A stretch of DNA of 64,000 bases from Heloderma charlesbogerti (GCA_026122225.1 JANEZZ010003056.1:124001-188000); one strand, 5' to 3'. Numbered from the stretch's first letter, positions 12,352 through 23,960 are shown. Numbers and translations: made by a program. The notes: generated by a model not told the origin, from the sequence alone.

Positions 12352-12500
12352 CCAATGTTAGCAGGAGGTGGGAAGGTGCTATTGCACTCATGTCCTGCTT
12401 GTCGGTTTCCTGTGGGCATCTGGTTGGTCATTGTGTGAACAGAATGCTGGACTAGATGGACCTTGGTCTGATGCAGCATGGCTCTTCCTATGTTCTTAAA
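12352..12500 (+). mobile_element. CR1-like LINE 3' tail (TCTTCYTATGTTCTTA type)
   Basis: Includes GGTGGGAAGGTGCTATTGCA, GAATGCTGGACTAGATGGAC and GGCTCTTCCTATGTTCTTAA. The same tail occurs at 49130-49505 and 52285-52695 on the plus strand and near 58868-58960 on the minus strand. Confidence 0.7.
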
Positions 12501-13209
12501 TATAGAGTGCCTCTGAGTATGTGCAGAATGTTTTTCTTTCACCACTGAGCACTTACATTCTCCCCCTACTAATTCTATTCCCTTCCATGAAACCATCCCT
12601 CCTCATCCTACCATCCTCCAGCAACTCTTCATAAAAACAGATGTCTTGTTTTGTGCAACTCCTCTCTACCTCCTCTTTGTTATGCACAAGCTCTCATTGT
12701 ATCTTCCTCCCCATAACTTCATTTGTGCCAAGATTTCACCAGGATTCAGCCAATGAGTCCGTTTTCAAAACTAGGGCTAAGTTATGGAGAAACTCTGAGC
12801 ATGTACTCAGTGCCTTTCCCTCACCACTGAAGCTAGAGTTCATGCAAAATGAAAAAACAACAACAAAAAAAAACACAAATAACAAAACATGCATAGAACT
12901 GAGCTGAAAGGGTAGTCACTTCATTAGATGGAATTGGGTAGGCACTGTATTAAGCCTGCAGTACCATGCTCACAATTCAGGACTTATTTCTGAGTAAACA
13001 TGCAGAACATCAAAGTGCAAACCTCCCTGCAAAAGTAACTTGTGCTAGAATCCTATGCACACTTTCCTGAGGGTAAGCCTCATTAAACATAATGGGGCTT
13101 CTGAGTAGGCACACAAAGGATTGCATAAATTAGCGATATTTATCTCCCCTCCACTTAAAAAACAAACCCCAAACTCCTATTTTTTAATTAAGCTTTCTGT
13201 TCATAGGAT

Positions 13210-13402
13210 CATAGGAAGCCACCTTATACTGAGTCAGCCCTGGGTCCATCTAGCCCAGAATTGTTGACACTGACTGGCAGCAGCAGCTCTCCAAAGTTTC
13301 AGGCAGGATTCTTTTGTAGCCCTACCTGGAGATGCTGGGGATTGAACCTGGGACCTTCTGCATGCCAAGCATGTGCTCTACCACTGAGCTGCAGCTCTTC
13401 CT
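13210..13402 (-). mobile_element. tRNA-derived SINE
   Basis: The best copy of this SINE type in the window. The body runs from ATAGGAAGCCACCTTATACT and the tRNA-like head is at the right (GGGGATTGAACCTGGGACC, GTGCTCTACCACTGAGCTGC), which reads on the minus strand as a tRNA with A and B boxes. Confidence 0.85.
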
Positions 13403-14339
13403 ATTCCTGGATAATGGCAACTGACAAACAAAACAGCCCCAGATTTGTGTCTCTGCAACCATGTGAACCCACTCTTCTCAAAGACTTGAATGAGGAGAAG
13501 GAGAAAAACCAACCCTGTTGTCTGTTTGTATAAAGTCAGATACAGTTCAGAACTTCTCTTGCCCACCAAAGAGAAGTTTCTTGAAGAATTCCCCAAGATA
13601 TGCTCTGGGTGGAATAAAGAAGAGAAAGGAAGAAAGAACAGGATAGGGGAGGGAAGAAGAAAAGAAGAATGGTGATTGGAAATGTGTGCGGGGGTGGGGG
13701 GCAGAGATAATTCCCTAAGACAAGTGGCTCCTTTCAGAGAGGTAGTACTTTAGAGGAATTTAGGAGGCTGTGCAGGGTTTGCAAGGATTGCACATACTTA
13801 AATGAACTTTATGAGTTGAGGTGGCTGAGGGCTTTTTCTAGCTTTTTTTTAAAACTGTAGAACCTATTTAAAAGCCCCAGCAGTTTCTCGATCATGACTC
13901 CACATAGTCCTAACCCTCCCTTTGGGAGTATTTGAGTCCTACAGCTATTTAGGAGAAATTAAAGTGGAGGGAGGGAAAGATGTTTGTGGAGGCTGATTGG
14001 ATCCTTTGCTGAACTGAAGTTACTAAACTTCTGCAGAAACCAAAGGTTCCAGTTTGGGGCAGTAAAATCAGATGCTGTGTGAAATACCAGTATTTCACAT
14101 GGGGCTCTTTCTTCCCTTCCTTCTCCCTCTTCAAAATTTCATTGCAGGCAAGCTCCCAACAGTGGGCATGTAAGAGCAGAAAAGAAAAGTAAGGGGAGAG
14201 AGGTTTTTTGTACCTCAAAAAAATCCTGCACCAGAGATTAGGGATAGTGACCTCTGAATGGTCACTTTAAACACCTGATTAGGATCTCTAATCCCCTGGG
14301 TTACTTGACAGTTTTTACTTTTTGTTTTAGACTTTGAGA

Positions 14340-15130
14340 AAAGGAAACTTTACGCATGGCTAGTGCAAAAGCCACTGGACCTAACTGTCTGAAAGTTAGG
14401 TTTAGTCAGCTCTTTAGGGCCTGCTTGGTCCCCAAATTCCATGAATTTCTGTGGAAGCACAAAAAAATTATAGCACTTTACTTTGACAGATTTTCTTGGA
14501 AAAAGCAAATTTTACCTGTGGCTAGCACAAAAGCCACTATACCTACCTGTCTGAACTTTGGCAGGCTCAGTCATCTTTATAGGGGCTGCCAGGTCCCCAA
14601 ATTACATGCACGTATGTGGAAGCACAAATATATATACAGTATATATATAGCTCTTTGCTTTGACACGTTTTCTTGAAAAAAGCAAACTTTACCTGTGACT
14701 AGCACAAAAGTCACTGGACATAACTGCCTGAAATTTGGCAGATTCCATCAGCTCCATGGGGGCTGCCAGATTGCCAAATTCCATACAGTTATGTGGAAGA
14801 ACAAAGAAATTATAGCTCTCTGCTTTGAGACATTTTCTTGAAAAACACAAATTTTACCTGTGGCTAGCACAAAAGTCACTAGGCCTACCTGTCTGAAATT
14901 TGGAAGGCTCAGTGAGCTGTATCGGGGCTGCCAGGGCCCCAAATTCCATGTACATATGTGGAAGCACAAAAAAAGCATAGCTCCTTGCTTTGACAGATTT
15001 GCTTGAAAATGGCAAATTTTACCTGTGACTAGCACAAAAGCCACTGGACCTCACTGCCTGAAATTTGGCATATTAAATCAGCTCCATGGGGGCTACCAAG
15101 CCTCCAAATGTCATGTATTTATCATACAAA
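14340..15130. repeat. ~165-bp tandem repeat array with alternating units
   Basis: The anchor GRCTAGYRCAAAAGYCAC starts at 14358, 14520, 14697, 14862 and 15027, giving spacings of 162, 177, 165 and 165 bp. Units 1, 3 and 5 share ACTGGACMT..ACTG; units 2 and 4 share CTACCTGTCTGAA and GGCTCAGT. The basic repeat is therefore organised as dimers of about 330-340 bp. Each unit also contains a conserved GCTGCCAG..CCCCAAATT block and a CTTTGCTTTGACA block. Confidence 0.88.
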
Positions 15131-16244
15131 CTAAAAAAGATATGGCCATTTTTGTTTTCCAATGCAAGTCAATGAGAACATGTAAAAAAAATGTCAATTA
15201 GGACAGCTCAAACGATCTGGGCCCAGCTCTAAAGATCTGGGGCCCGTGCCCAGGTGGGCCCTGTGCTAACGGCACCCTTGGTTCCATGTTCAATCCTGAT
15301 ATCTAGTTAAAGGTTTTCTAATAGCAGGGCAAGGAAAGGAAATATATCTGCTATATGTTAGAAAGCCACTGCCAGTTGGAGACCACAGTATTGGTCTTGA
15401 TGGACTCAGCAAACAACCTTGTGGGTTCCCCATTTTTTCCCTTGCCTCCTTTTTTGATGATGAATGTGGGTTATTTGAAAAATAATTGTGCACCTAAAAA
15501 GAGAGTGAGAAAGTGAAACTCAAATACTTGCATTGAAGATTGACCTGTCTCAATCTTTGGTCCTTTCTTACTATTGAACAGCAGTGTTCATAGTGCTTTA
15601 ATACAGAATGGAAAGAAGAGATGGATCTTACAAAGGGAAGATAGCAAGGAAGAGACAAAAGCTACCCATCAAGATAGCAAGTAGCTGTTACAATGAGAAA
15701 AGGAAGTTGAAGACAGGGTTTGTAGAAGTAGGTTTTGAGGAGGGAATTGATATATAAAGTTCTGTTGTTAAGGTTTTATGGGAAGATGTTCCCAGCATAA
15801 AAAGTAGAAACATTATTTTGGAGTTGAAATTGGAGCAGGGCAGTTACTCTTCTCACTCTTCTCCTGGCTTGGTAAAATAGATATGAAAAGCAAAACTCAT
15901 CTCCCCCCTCCTCTAAAAATAAATAAAAATTAAGCACAATTCTTTGTATTCTTCACCCCATAACATGAATCATAGTCATGAGTGATCACATCTTGCATGG
16001 GAGGTGGTTGTCAGTTTCCTAGCAATGTTATCTAAGGGTCTCTGTTCTTCATTGTGATCCATGTCACAACTGAAATAATAGCTACATTTCTCCTAGGTAC
16101 TTGCTGTAAAGTGCATAATGAAACTGAAGCATGCATTGGGCGAACTTGGTAATGCTTGTAATAGCATTCACAAATGCTGTAGTAATATGTTTTCCCCTGA
16201 CTGAGGTGTTACTTAAATAAAACAGGAACTGTTTTATTCCACAG

Positions 16245-16346
16245 GCCATCAGCTGTAAAGGGCAGCACAGTATCTCCTACACACTGTCAAGAAACCAGAC
16301 GGTTGTAGTGGAATATACACATGATAAAGATACAGATATGTTTCAG
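16245..16346 (+). CDS. PELI2: PELI2 internal coding exon (about residues 70-103)
   Basis: This exon encodes 34 residues beginning AISCKGQHSISYTLSRNQ and ending DTDMFQ, which I recognise as part of the FHA-like substrate-binding domain of Pellino proteins. Pellinos are cytosolic RING-like E3 ubiquitin ligases that bind phosphorylated IRAK kinases in Toll/IL-1 receptor signalling. The acceptor is ttccacag at 16237-16244 after a pyrimidine-rich tract, and the donor is gtaagt from 16347. The exon is 102 bp and phase 0 at both ends. Pellino-2 is preferred over Pellino-1 because of the residues in this and the following exons (for example RNQTVVVEYTHDKDTDMFQ), judged from memory of the family. The next exon continues in frame with no residue missing. 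Confidence 0.95.
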
Positions 16347-17804
16347 GTAAGTGTATTTAAATTACTTAAAACAGTTGCTTGTGGGCTCTTAAAATATATT
16401 TCCCAGAGGCTGTTCCACACCATATGTACACACACCCAAGTAAAAACGTCCTGACTGTTGTGAAACTTTGCACGGTAAAGCTTAATTCTCAGCATGGTTG
16501 TCTCCATCCCACCCCTTTGACACTGCAGTTGAGTTGGCAGAAATGGTTGGTGTCCTGGTTACAGAGTGAATTCTCAGCATTACTATTTTGATAGGAAATA
16601 TGCGGTATACAGATCTGTTATGGTCTGTGAAGAAGAGTCTTATCTGCTTCTTTGCAGAAGTTTGTGGTTTCAGTATAGGAAAAAACATGGGCCAAAACAT
16701 GGGTCATTGCATAGATGCATCGATTGAGTTGCATGGGTGCACATTAGGAAGCTGTGGTCAACTGTGAGTTTTCCCAGCTCCTATATGTGTAGCAAAGTAG
16801 ATGCTTATGTGATGGTAATCTGTGATGACACACTGCATGCAAACATTTTTTTTGCCCCGAAGAGCTTTCTATGTAGGAAATTTGAAGCAGTCCTTGTGTT
16901 ACAAGTATTCTGAATAATGAATGCAAATCTTTTCTACATTGCCCTGCCCCAGTCTGAACTATTATATCTTTTTTTTTGCATGGGGCATCATGCTTTTGAA
17001 ATTCACCACTGGGTTTTGTTGTTGACAAAAGAGCGGAGACATTCCATGGACCTTAGAATAATAATCTTGAGCCTGAACTGTGTCCCTTCTTGCTCTCCCA
17101 GTGGGAAGTAGTGGTGGCTGCATTATTTATACTTTAATTTAGTAATGCTCTCTAGATCTTTTTGGTACTATGTTCATTCTGCAGTAAATATACTGAGTTA
17201 CAGATGCACAAAATTTTATTTTGATCAGGAACACTGGCAAAGCTGTTACTTAAATATACTGTTTCAGATTTTCATTCATGCAGAAATAGTTTTGGATTGT
17301 TCATACAGTGGGTGGATTCTGTTTTTTCTTCATTCCTTTAACACCACCCTCACCCCAATAAATGTATGTGCTTCACAGAGATTAGAGATACCTTGTGCTT
17401 TCAAAGCACAGAACATATTAGAGCTTTATTTGTTACATTTATATCCTGCTTCTGCTTTGGAAAGCTCACCTTCAGAGGGCTCCCCCATTCAGGCACTGAC
17501 CAGGTCCACCGCCTCTTTAACTTCAGTGTTAAGAGTATTAGGTGCTCCCTATGGAAACTGATTTACAATGTAAACATAAGTTTTATGCAACACAAAATAT
17601 ATAGTCCCGTACAGGCTTGGGCTTTTTGAGAGTGCCACTTTCTACTGAAAATGCAAGGTTCATAAATGGGATGAAAAGTTCTTAAAAATGTGTTTATATT
17701 ATTTGATGCAGCCTTGGTAGCCACAGGCAACCAAGAATTTCATGCAGACTGGTGGAGGAGGGATACATTGGTCCATCTCTTCTCTGCCAGCCCACTTGGT
17801 TGCT

Positions 17805-18103
17805 AGGAAAGGAAAGGTTCCTCCTGTGCAAGCACCGAGTCATTGCTGACTCCTAGAGGGACGCTGCTTTCGCTGGCATTTTCATGGCAGACTGTAGTGG
17901 GGTGGTTTGCCACTGCCTTCCCCAGTCGTGACTACCTTTCCCCCAGCAAGCTGGGTACCCATTTTACCGACCTTGGAAGGATGGAAGGCTGAGTCAACCT
18001 GAGCTGGCTACCTGGGACCCAGCTTTTGCTGGGATCGAACTCAGGTCGTGGGGAGAGTTTCAGTTGCAATACTGCCACCTACCACTCTGTGCCACACGAG
18101 GCT
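17805..18103 (-). mobile_element. tRNA-derived SINE, squamate type
   Basis: The right end read on the minus strand gives a tRNA-like promoter (B box GAGTTCGATCCC at about 18030-18041, A box region near 18080-18100). The body includes GAAGGATGGAAGGCTGAGTC and CTTCCCCAGTCGTGAC, and the element ends at the left with GTGCAAGCACCGAGTCATTG. It resembles the Sauria-SINE-like repeats I associate with lizards and snakes; the family name is not certain. Confidence 0.78.
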
Positions 18104-18312
18104 AGCCAAGGAGGAAAAAGGCTCTCTTCCTCCACAAGCTGCACAGAAATGTAATGGACTGTTGGAGCGGGGTGGGGAGTCATTCACTTGATAGAAGGCT
18201 TTTTTAAAAATTAGCCTGCATTTCCATGCTGGCCAAAAAGGGAGGGGGCTTCCTGTCCTCCATGGCCCGCATGGAAACCCAGGCTTCTAGCCTCTTAGCA
18301 GGCTAGTAAAAC

Positions 18313-18372
18313 ATTTATTTATTTATCACATTTATATGCTGCCCAATAGCTGACACTCTCTGGGTGATTTAC
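18313..18372 (-). mobile_element. L2 LINE 3' tail remnant
   Basis: TTTATTTATTTATCACATTT, then CTGCCCAATAGC and CTCTCTGGGTGATTTACAG, the complement of the L2 terminus. Confidence 0.65.
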
Positions 18373-20412
18373 AGTAGGTTTGTAACTTCTGGATTTATTA
18401 CCAAGGCTGGTCTAACAATTCACGAGCTGAAGGAGTTTCAGTGGTTGGGGCAGGGAGAAGTACTGTGTTCTGCACTGTAAATCACTACCGCCCCACCCTC
18501 TTGCTTCCTGCCATGTGCCTCTCACATTGGTCACCCCACTTGACCCAAAGCTGCTATATCTCTTCAAGGGGTAAAGTAGCTGTGTTATGCTTGTTGGAAT
18601 GACGGACTAATTCAAGTATGGCTTATTCAACTGTGGTTGTTCAGACAATTCTGACAAATGTTGGAAGATTACAGCTAGTCTTTAGAAGTACAGCTCAGTT
18701 TTTTTTTAATACAACAGTAGTAAGTAAATATTTGTGAGTAATTCCCTATAACTATTGCAAGCTACTTCACACAGAAACTTGTCTAGATGAGGTTAGGTAA
18801 TTGGAACCACTTAAAATAAAAAGTGAACAAGGATCCAGAAATCAATTCTTATTACTATGACACTTGCAGAGATGGGAATTCGGGCATTTTTTAACTTCTA
18901 CACAGCATGTTTGAATTTGTCTCTGGTTCTTCCTCTTAGGAGCCCTGCACAGTACATTATCATTTATCTCAAGTTTTGTAGTTGCAGATGGTGACTTTCC
19001 GAAAGTATCTCAACAAATCCATGACTAAGCTGTGGTGTGCACCTAGATCTCTTGTACCAAAGCCCAATATTCTTATCTTTTATCCGCTGGGCTACTCCTG
19101 TTTTTCAGGTTGACAGTTTGATAGGCTACAGTATCAAATTACATGTAACAGTTAATTCAAACATTAGTGAGCTCATGCTCACCTTGCCCACAAAGTCATA
19201 AGATTCTTATAGGTTACTTGATGACTCACATCATTAGGTACAAATATTGCATTTTTACTTTTTTTAAATAGAGGTGCTTGAATAACATATTAGTAGGATA
19301 AAGTAGGAAAGCTACGGGTTTGGCTTTCACAGCAAATATTTCTAGCCAACAATAAATCCAACAGAACCTCATTGTAATGTATTTATTGTATTTATTTATT
19401 TGCAACATTTATAAACTGCCCTACATCAAAAAAAAATTCCAGAGCACTGAACAGTAATAAAAATGTCAAAATACAAAATAATAAAACATTTAAAATCAAA
19501 TTGTACCAATAAAACTATGGGTGGTCTTTTAATCAGGAAAGGTTTGTTCATTAAAAAGCATTTAGCAGACATGATAACAAAGCAGTGTTGATGCCTGCTT
19601 GATATCAACTGGTAGGGCATTTCACAGAGAGGGAGCTAATACATTTAAAACTCTAATGTACTCGGGGAACCATGAGGAGTGCCTCATCCAATGACCTCAG
19701 CGGCCAAATTTTAGAGATCAAATCCTACTAAAAGCGTTTCAGAAACTAAAATGGCCCAGCAACGCAAGTGCAACCGTGCTCCTTGGTAGCAAATGCAAAA
19801 TATTAAGAGAGCTTTTTGAAAAAATGTACACGGGTTTACATATTTAATACTTCCATTGCTGCAGGTTTCCTTCTGATTCTTATACGCAGAAAGAACCAAA
19901 GCCTGTTGATCTTCCTTGCTGATGTCTAGGAACCTCATAATGTTGGAGCACATCTCCAAAAAGTAATATTAGTCTCTCCAAAGGCAAGACAAATCTATAT
20001 TACATTTATTGCAGTTAAAAGCTGTGCAGAAACTCCGTGTTCACCACATTAATTTTGCTCCTCAGTGTTTTTCCCAGCTGAACAATCTGTAATAGCTTTC
20101 ATGCAATAACGCACTTCTGATACCTTTCCTTTTATAAGAGAATCTTTTAAGTACAGCAGTTTGGCATACTCGTGCTGCAGAAATACAATTGGAGAGGAAA
20201 AAAAATCACAGGAAGGTGGATCCTTGAACATTTTGTACGGCCATATTTATGTTTGTGTCTCCAACTCTTTTCTTAGCATTTAATAAAGACGAGGAAACAT
20301 TATACTGTTTAGGGTGACAGTCTTAAATGCATCTTTTTAAATCAAAAAGTTCCGGGACAAATATATCTTTGTATCCATTTTGGGGGATCATCTTCTGGAA
20401 ATTTGGCATTTA

Positions 20413-20570
20413 ATAGGAAGCTGCCCTATACTGAGTGAGGCTACTGGTCCATCTAGCCCAGTGTTGTCTAGCTTGACTGTCAGCAGCTCTCCAAGGCCTC
20501 TTGCAGGGGTCCCTTTCCCAGCTCTGCTATCTGAGTTTCTTTCAACTGGAGTTGCCGGGTATGGAATATG
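20413..20570 (-). mobile_element. tRNA-derived SINE, head truncated
   Basis: Body sequence ATAGGAAGCTGCCCTATACT through GTCAGCAGCTCTCCAAG and GGAGTTGCCGGGTATGG. It lacks most of the tRNA-like head that the 13.2-kb copy has. Confidence 0.78.
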
Positions 20571-20764
20571 AGATGTTCTGGACAGATGATGTTTCAATAC
20601 TTTCATATTAAGTAAGCAAAATATGGTCATGTATGTTGGAATAGGGGGTGGTTCCTGGCTTCTTGACCTTCCCATTCTTACTCCTATTCTAGGATGCATC
20701 ATAGGAACCACTTAACACTTCCCCCCATGCTAACACACCCCACATACACTAACCCCCCATTGGG

Positions 20765-20890
20765 GAGGGACCATAGCTCAGTGATATAATATATGGCTGG
20801 GGGTTGCTTGGAGTTGTAGTCCAACACATCTGCAGGGTACCAGGTTGGGGAAGGCTGCTTTCGCATGCAGAAGAAAAGTATTCAGTGGGG
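20765..20890 (+). mobile_element. tRNA-like SINE head interrupted by a MITE fragment
   Basis: GGACCATAGCTCAGTGATAT (tRNA-like A-box region) and GCTTTCGCATGCAGAAG would be adjacent in the SINE head. They are separated by about 60 bp (20800-20862) of the GGAGTTGTAGTCCAACA..CCAGGTTGGGGAAGGCT repeat. Confidence 0.6.
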
Positions 20891-21268
20891 TTCTGTTTTG
20901 GGGGATTGCTTTTTGTACTAGCCCTTCAAATTTCCATAATTTTGGACCATAAACCTAAATAAATAGTCACATTTTTCATGGAAATGAGACACTTCCATGC
21001 AAATGACTGGCACTTGGTTTTAGTCATAGTTTGTGCTATTTTTTCCATATGTAGGTAAAAACAATTCTAGATGGCGTGCATCATACCTACCATGATTGTA
21101 AAATGGACTTGTTCCTAATAGTTGCATGCACCTGAATGTCCTTGTTTCCTGTGGATCTTGGACCCAGTCTGTGTATTTAATGTTGCACTTGCTCACACTT
21201 TTTATAGTTGTTTCTCCAAAGGGCTTCACTAAGGGGATGTCTGTAAAGGATGTTCTTAATATTTTCAG

Positions 21269-21466
21269 GTTGGCAGATCGACAGAGAGCCCCATAGATTT
21301 TGTTGTAACAGATACCATTTCTGGCAGCCAAAACAGTGATGAAACTCAGATCACCCAAAGCACTATCTCCAGGTTTGCATGCCGCATTGTCTGTGATAGG
21401 AATGCACCATATACGGCCAGAATCTTTGCAGCAGGATTTGACTCTTCTAAAAACATATTCCTTGGG
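21269..21466 (+). CDS. PELI2: PELI2 internal coding exon (about residues 104-169)
   Basis: The exon encodes 66 residues starting VGRSTESPIDFVVTDT and ending FDSSKNIFLG. It covers the core of the Pellino FHA domain, including the strand-loop segment STISRFACRI that in the family lines the phosphothreonine-binding surface. The acceptor is attttcag (ends 21268) and the donor is gtaagt (from 21467). It is 198 bp and phase 0 on both sides. There is no stop or frameshift. The antisense reading frame over this exon is also open for about 150 codons, but the sense protein is plainly the conserved one. Confidence 0.96.
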
Positions 21467-21684
21467 GTAAGTACACATAGTTTCCTTACAAGCTGGGAAA
21501 CAACCATGCTGTCAAATGACAGAAGACTAGTTTACATGATGACTTATCCCAAGATGATCTTATATGCCATGTTGAGGGGGTTCCATCTTTAAAGGCGGCC
21601 TAGAAATAATTTTAGATAGATAGATGATGGCTTCTTGCTTACATTCAGCCTTGGAATTTTTGTTTAAACTGAGGAAGGAGTATG

Positions 21685-21890
21685 TAGGAAGGTGTCTTAT
21701 ACCAGGACTATTTGTCCATGTAGCCCAATATTGTCTACTCTGACTGGTAACAGCTCTCCAGTGTCTCAGACAGAGCTCTTACCCATCATCTGTGACTTAA
21801 TCTTTTGTTTTGAACTGGAGATGCCCGGGATTGAACCTGAGGACCTTCTACCTGCAAAACTATGTGCTCTACCGCTGAGGTATGGTCCCA
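21685..21890 (-). mobile_element. tRNA-derived SINE
   Basis: Body from TAGGAAGGTGTCTTATACCA; tRNA-like head at the right with GGGATTGAACCTGAGGACC and GTGCTCTACCGCTGAGG read on the opposite strand. Confidence 0.8.
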
Positions 21891-23039
21891 GTAGAACATC
21901 AGCGGCAGGAATGAATTAAGAGCAAGAGAACTATCCCTGGACACTTAGAAACTTTTCCTTGTTCCTTTAATGAGACCAGAGTAGGTGGCCCTGTCAGTGC
22001 CCCCACCCACTTGTCATACCTACGAATCTGTCAAGCACCATCATTCCTCTTAGGGTCGTCCTATGTCTTACCTTCCCCTTCCGCTCCATTCCACGGTGCA
22101 CCGGGGTGCGCAGTTGGGCAGTGGTGCTAGTGGAAAAGCAAAATGCTGTGTCCTTCCATATGCTTGAGAGGTGCTGGGTCTGTTACCCCTGTGTCTGAAG
22201 TAACCTTGGAATGTATAAAGTCAGAGGCATGGACAGTGTTTCAGGCTGCCACTCAGGGAAAGATGAAATAACCTGAATGTACTTGTTACCAATATATTTG
22301 CTGAACTTTTACAATAATACCAGAGTTGATGATATTAAATATTCCTGTTGAAACACTCTTCAATTCCTAAAATAAATCTGTGGACACATTTATTGGATTA
22401 GTATGTATGCTGACCATAAGTCTAATTCTGGTGACCAGTAGGAAAAGCTTCTAGTATGCTGTGTCACAGAATTATTGCATATATGTATGTGTGTGTGTAT
22501 GGCTGCAAATGGCACAGGGAGTATTCCCCTCTCAAACCTGGAGCCAGGATTCTACATTAGTGTTACGGGTTGGTGAGCAAAGGATTATTATGCATATGTG
22601 CCCCCCACCCCCACTGCTACTCCTTCTTTGTAAACCCCCTCAATGGGCAATCAGTTCACTTTGCCTTTTTTGGAGCAGGCAGTGAGAGAGTCTAGTCGTT
22701 CTGGCTACTAGAAACAATGCTCGGCTACCACACTCAACCAAAAATTGTGGATTCGTCATCAGAGACCAATGTCTGATTTTTAGTGATTGCTGTAGTTTTC
22801 AAAGTAGGCTTCCCACTTCCTCTCCTCCTCCCTCTGTCCGAGGTAAGACCAGGGTAACTCACTTTGGCTGCATTCAGACATCACTTTAAGCCATGATTGC
22901 TTATTAAGCTACAGTGTGTAATCCGAGTCATCTTCCCACCCCCTGTCCTGCTGCAGTCCTCGCACCTGAGCAGTGGTGCTGTTTCACCCATTGACAACAT
23001 TGCAGTGGCCTGTTTTAACCTTCCACAATATCCCAGTGA

Positions 23040-23960
23040 GAGGGGAGAGGTGTGGGGTGAAGTACAGGGGCTTAATTCAGCACTTCCAGCATCACCCCAG
23101 CAAGGGGGTGGTGGCTCTGAAGTGCTGGACATTTGCAGGATCGGGACTAAACTTTACACACAGCCTCCCCTAGTTGAGAGGCACCTGAAGCACCATCAAA
23201 ACCCTGTGTGATTACTCACAAAGGAGTGGAAATCCCATGTGCACCAAAAAAGGGGGTGATGGCTAGAAAACCTGGGAAGTTTGCAGGATTGGGACCAAAC
23301 TTCACATGCAGCCTTCCCTAGTCAGGAGGCACCCAATGCACCATCAAAATCCTGCTCATTTACCCCAGGGGAGGGAAAATCCTGGGTATAACAAAAAGGG
23401 GATGGCACAAGTAAACCCTTGGGGGTTTGCAGGATCAGGACAAAGCCCTCAATTGTGCATTTCCCCCCATAGACATTGCTGGCATAGATGCCTTTATTGT
23501 CCAAAATCAACAACAATAAAGTGGAGTTGGCAGTTCACCCCCCTCCCCCCGACATTGCTGGCAGAGCCACTTCTGTTTACAAAAGAGCTATAGTGTTTTA
23601 GCTCTAAAGCAAAATTGCACAAAAGCCCCTACCCCATACCCACTGCTGGCAGGAAGCCTTTATTGTCTCAAATCGCTAAAGCGCTATACCATTTTTGCGA
23701 TATAGTGGATCTGTGCATTCCCCCCCACCCCCCCCACACACACACATTGCTGGCAGAGCCTCTTCTATTTGCTATAGCTCTTTAGCAAAATGGCTCAAAA
23801 GCAAAATTGCACAAAAGCAAAATTATGCAGCGCCCCCCCCCCCACCATTTTGCTTCTTCGGGGAAAAGTGCTCATAACAGGGAAAAGGGGGTGGGAGCTA
23901 TAACTCCCAGACAGTTTGCTGGAATGGGGCAAAATTGCACAGGCGAGGTGCCTTCATGGG
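23040..23960. repeat. Internally repetitive block with two module types
   Basis: The phrase TTTGCAGGATYGGGAC recurs at 23132, 23280 and 23426 (about 146-148 bp apart), each followed by AAACTT..CAGCCTYCCCTAGT. Then GCTGGCAGAGCC/GCTGGCAT-type blocks recur at 23472, 23551, 23639 and 23743, alternating between ..GCCTTTATTGTC and ..CTTCTRTTTRC versions. C-rich tracts lie at about 23721-23736 and 23831-23843. Confidence 0.65.

Larger units (their letters stand above)
11435..15280. mobile_element. hAT-like DNA transposon with inverted subterminal repeat arrays
   Basis: The left terminus is CAGGGGCGTTGCTAG. The right terminus read inward is CAAGGGTGCCGTTAG, which differs only by transitions (10 of 15 identical). 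The flanking 8 bp are ATTCCATG (11427-11434) and GTTCCATG (15281-15288), 7 of 8 identical, as expected for an aged hAT target duplication. Just inside both ends lie GGGGCACAGGCCCA and GGGCCC-rich segments, then ~165-bp repeats in opposite orientation (about 11800-12320 and 14340-15130). The middle holds AC/TG microsatellites, a LINE tail (12352-12500) and a SINE (13210-13402). No transposase frame was recognised. Confidence 0.72.
1..16244 (+). other. PELI2 upstream intron (partial)
   Basis: This intronic stretch precedes the exon for residue 70. I looked for coding sequence matching the first ~69 Pellino residues and found none, so the start of the gene probably lies upstream of position 1. 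Contents are listed separately: fold-back element (1-834), two BovB copies, SINE (6184-6351), small hairpin repeats (5128-5210, 8785-8875), an L2 tail (10876-10940) and a 3.8-kb hAT-like element (11435-15280). In 3816-5120, 5215-6180, 6355-8780, 8880-10870, 10945-11425 and 15290-16240 I see only unassigned AT-rich intron, with one 13-bp motif repeated three times at about 4795-4830. Confidence 0.7.
16347..21268 (+). other. PELI2 intron between residues 103 and 104
   Basis: A 4,922-bp intron with gtaagt donor and attttcag acceptor. It holds a tRNA-derived SINE on the minus strand (17805-18103), L2 3'-tail remnants on the minus strand (18313-18372 and about 19380-19430), a second SINE type (20413-20570), and a SINE head split by a MITE piece (20765-20890). 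The stretches 16350-17800, 18375-19380 and 19435-20410 show no gene or repeat I can name. The minus-strand stretch after the L2 tail (19435-19960) may be decayed LINE sequence. Confidence 0.75.

Noticed and set aside
18010..18103. Possible tRNA gene on the minus strand
   Set aside because: A and B boxes are visible but no cloverleaf with a proper anticodon arm was found, and the sequence continues into a known SINE body.
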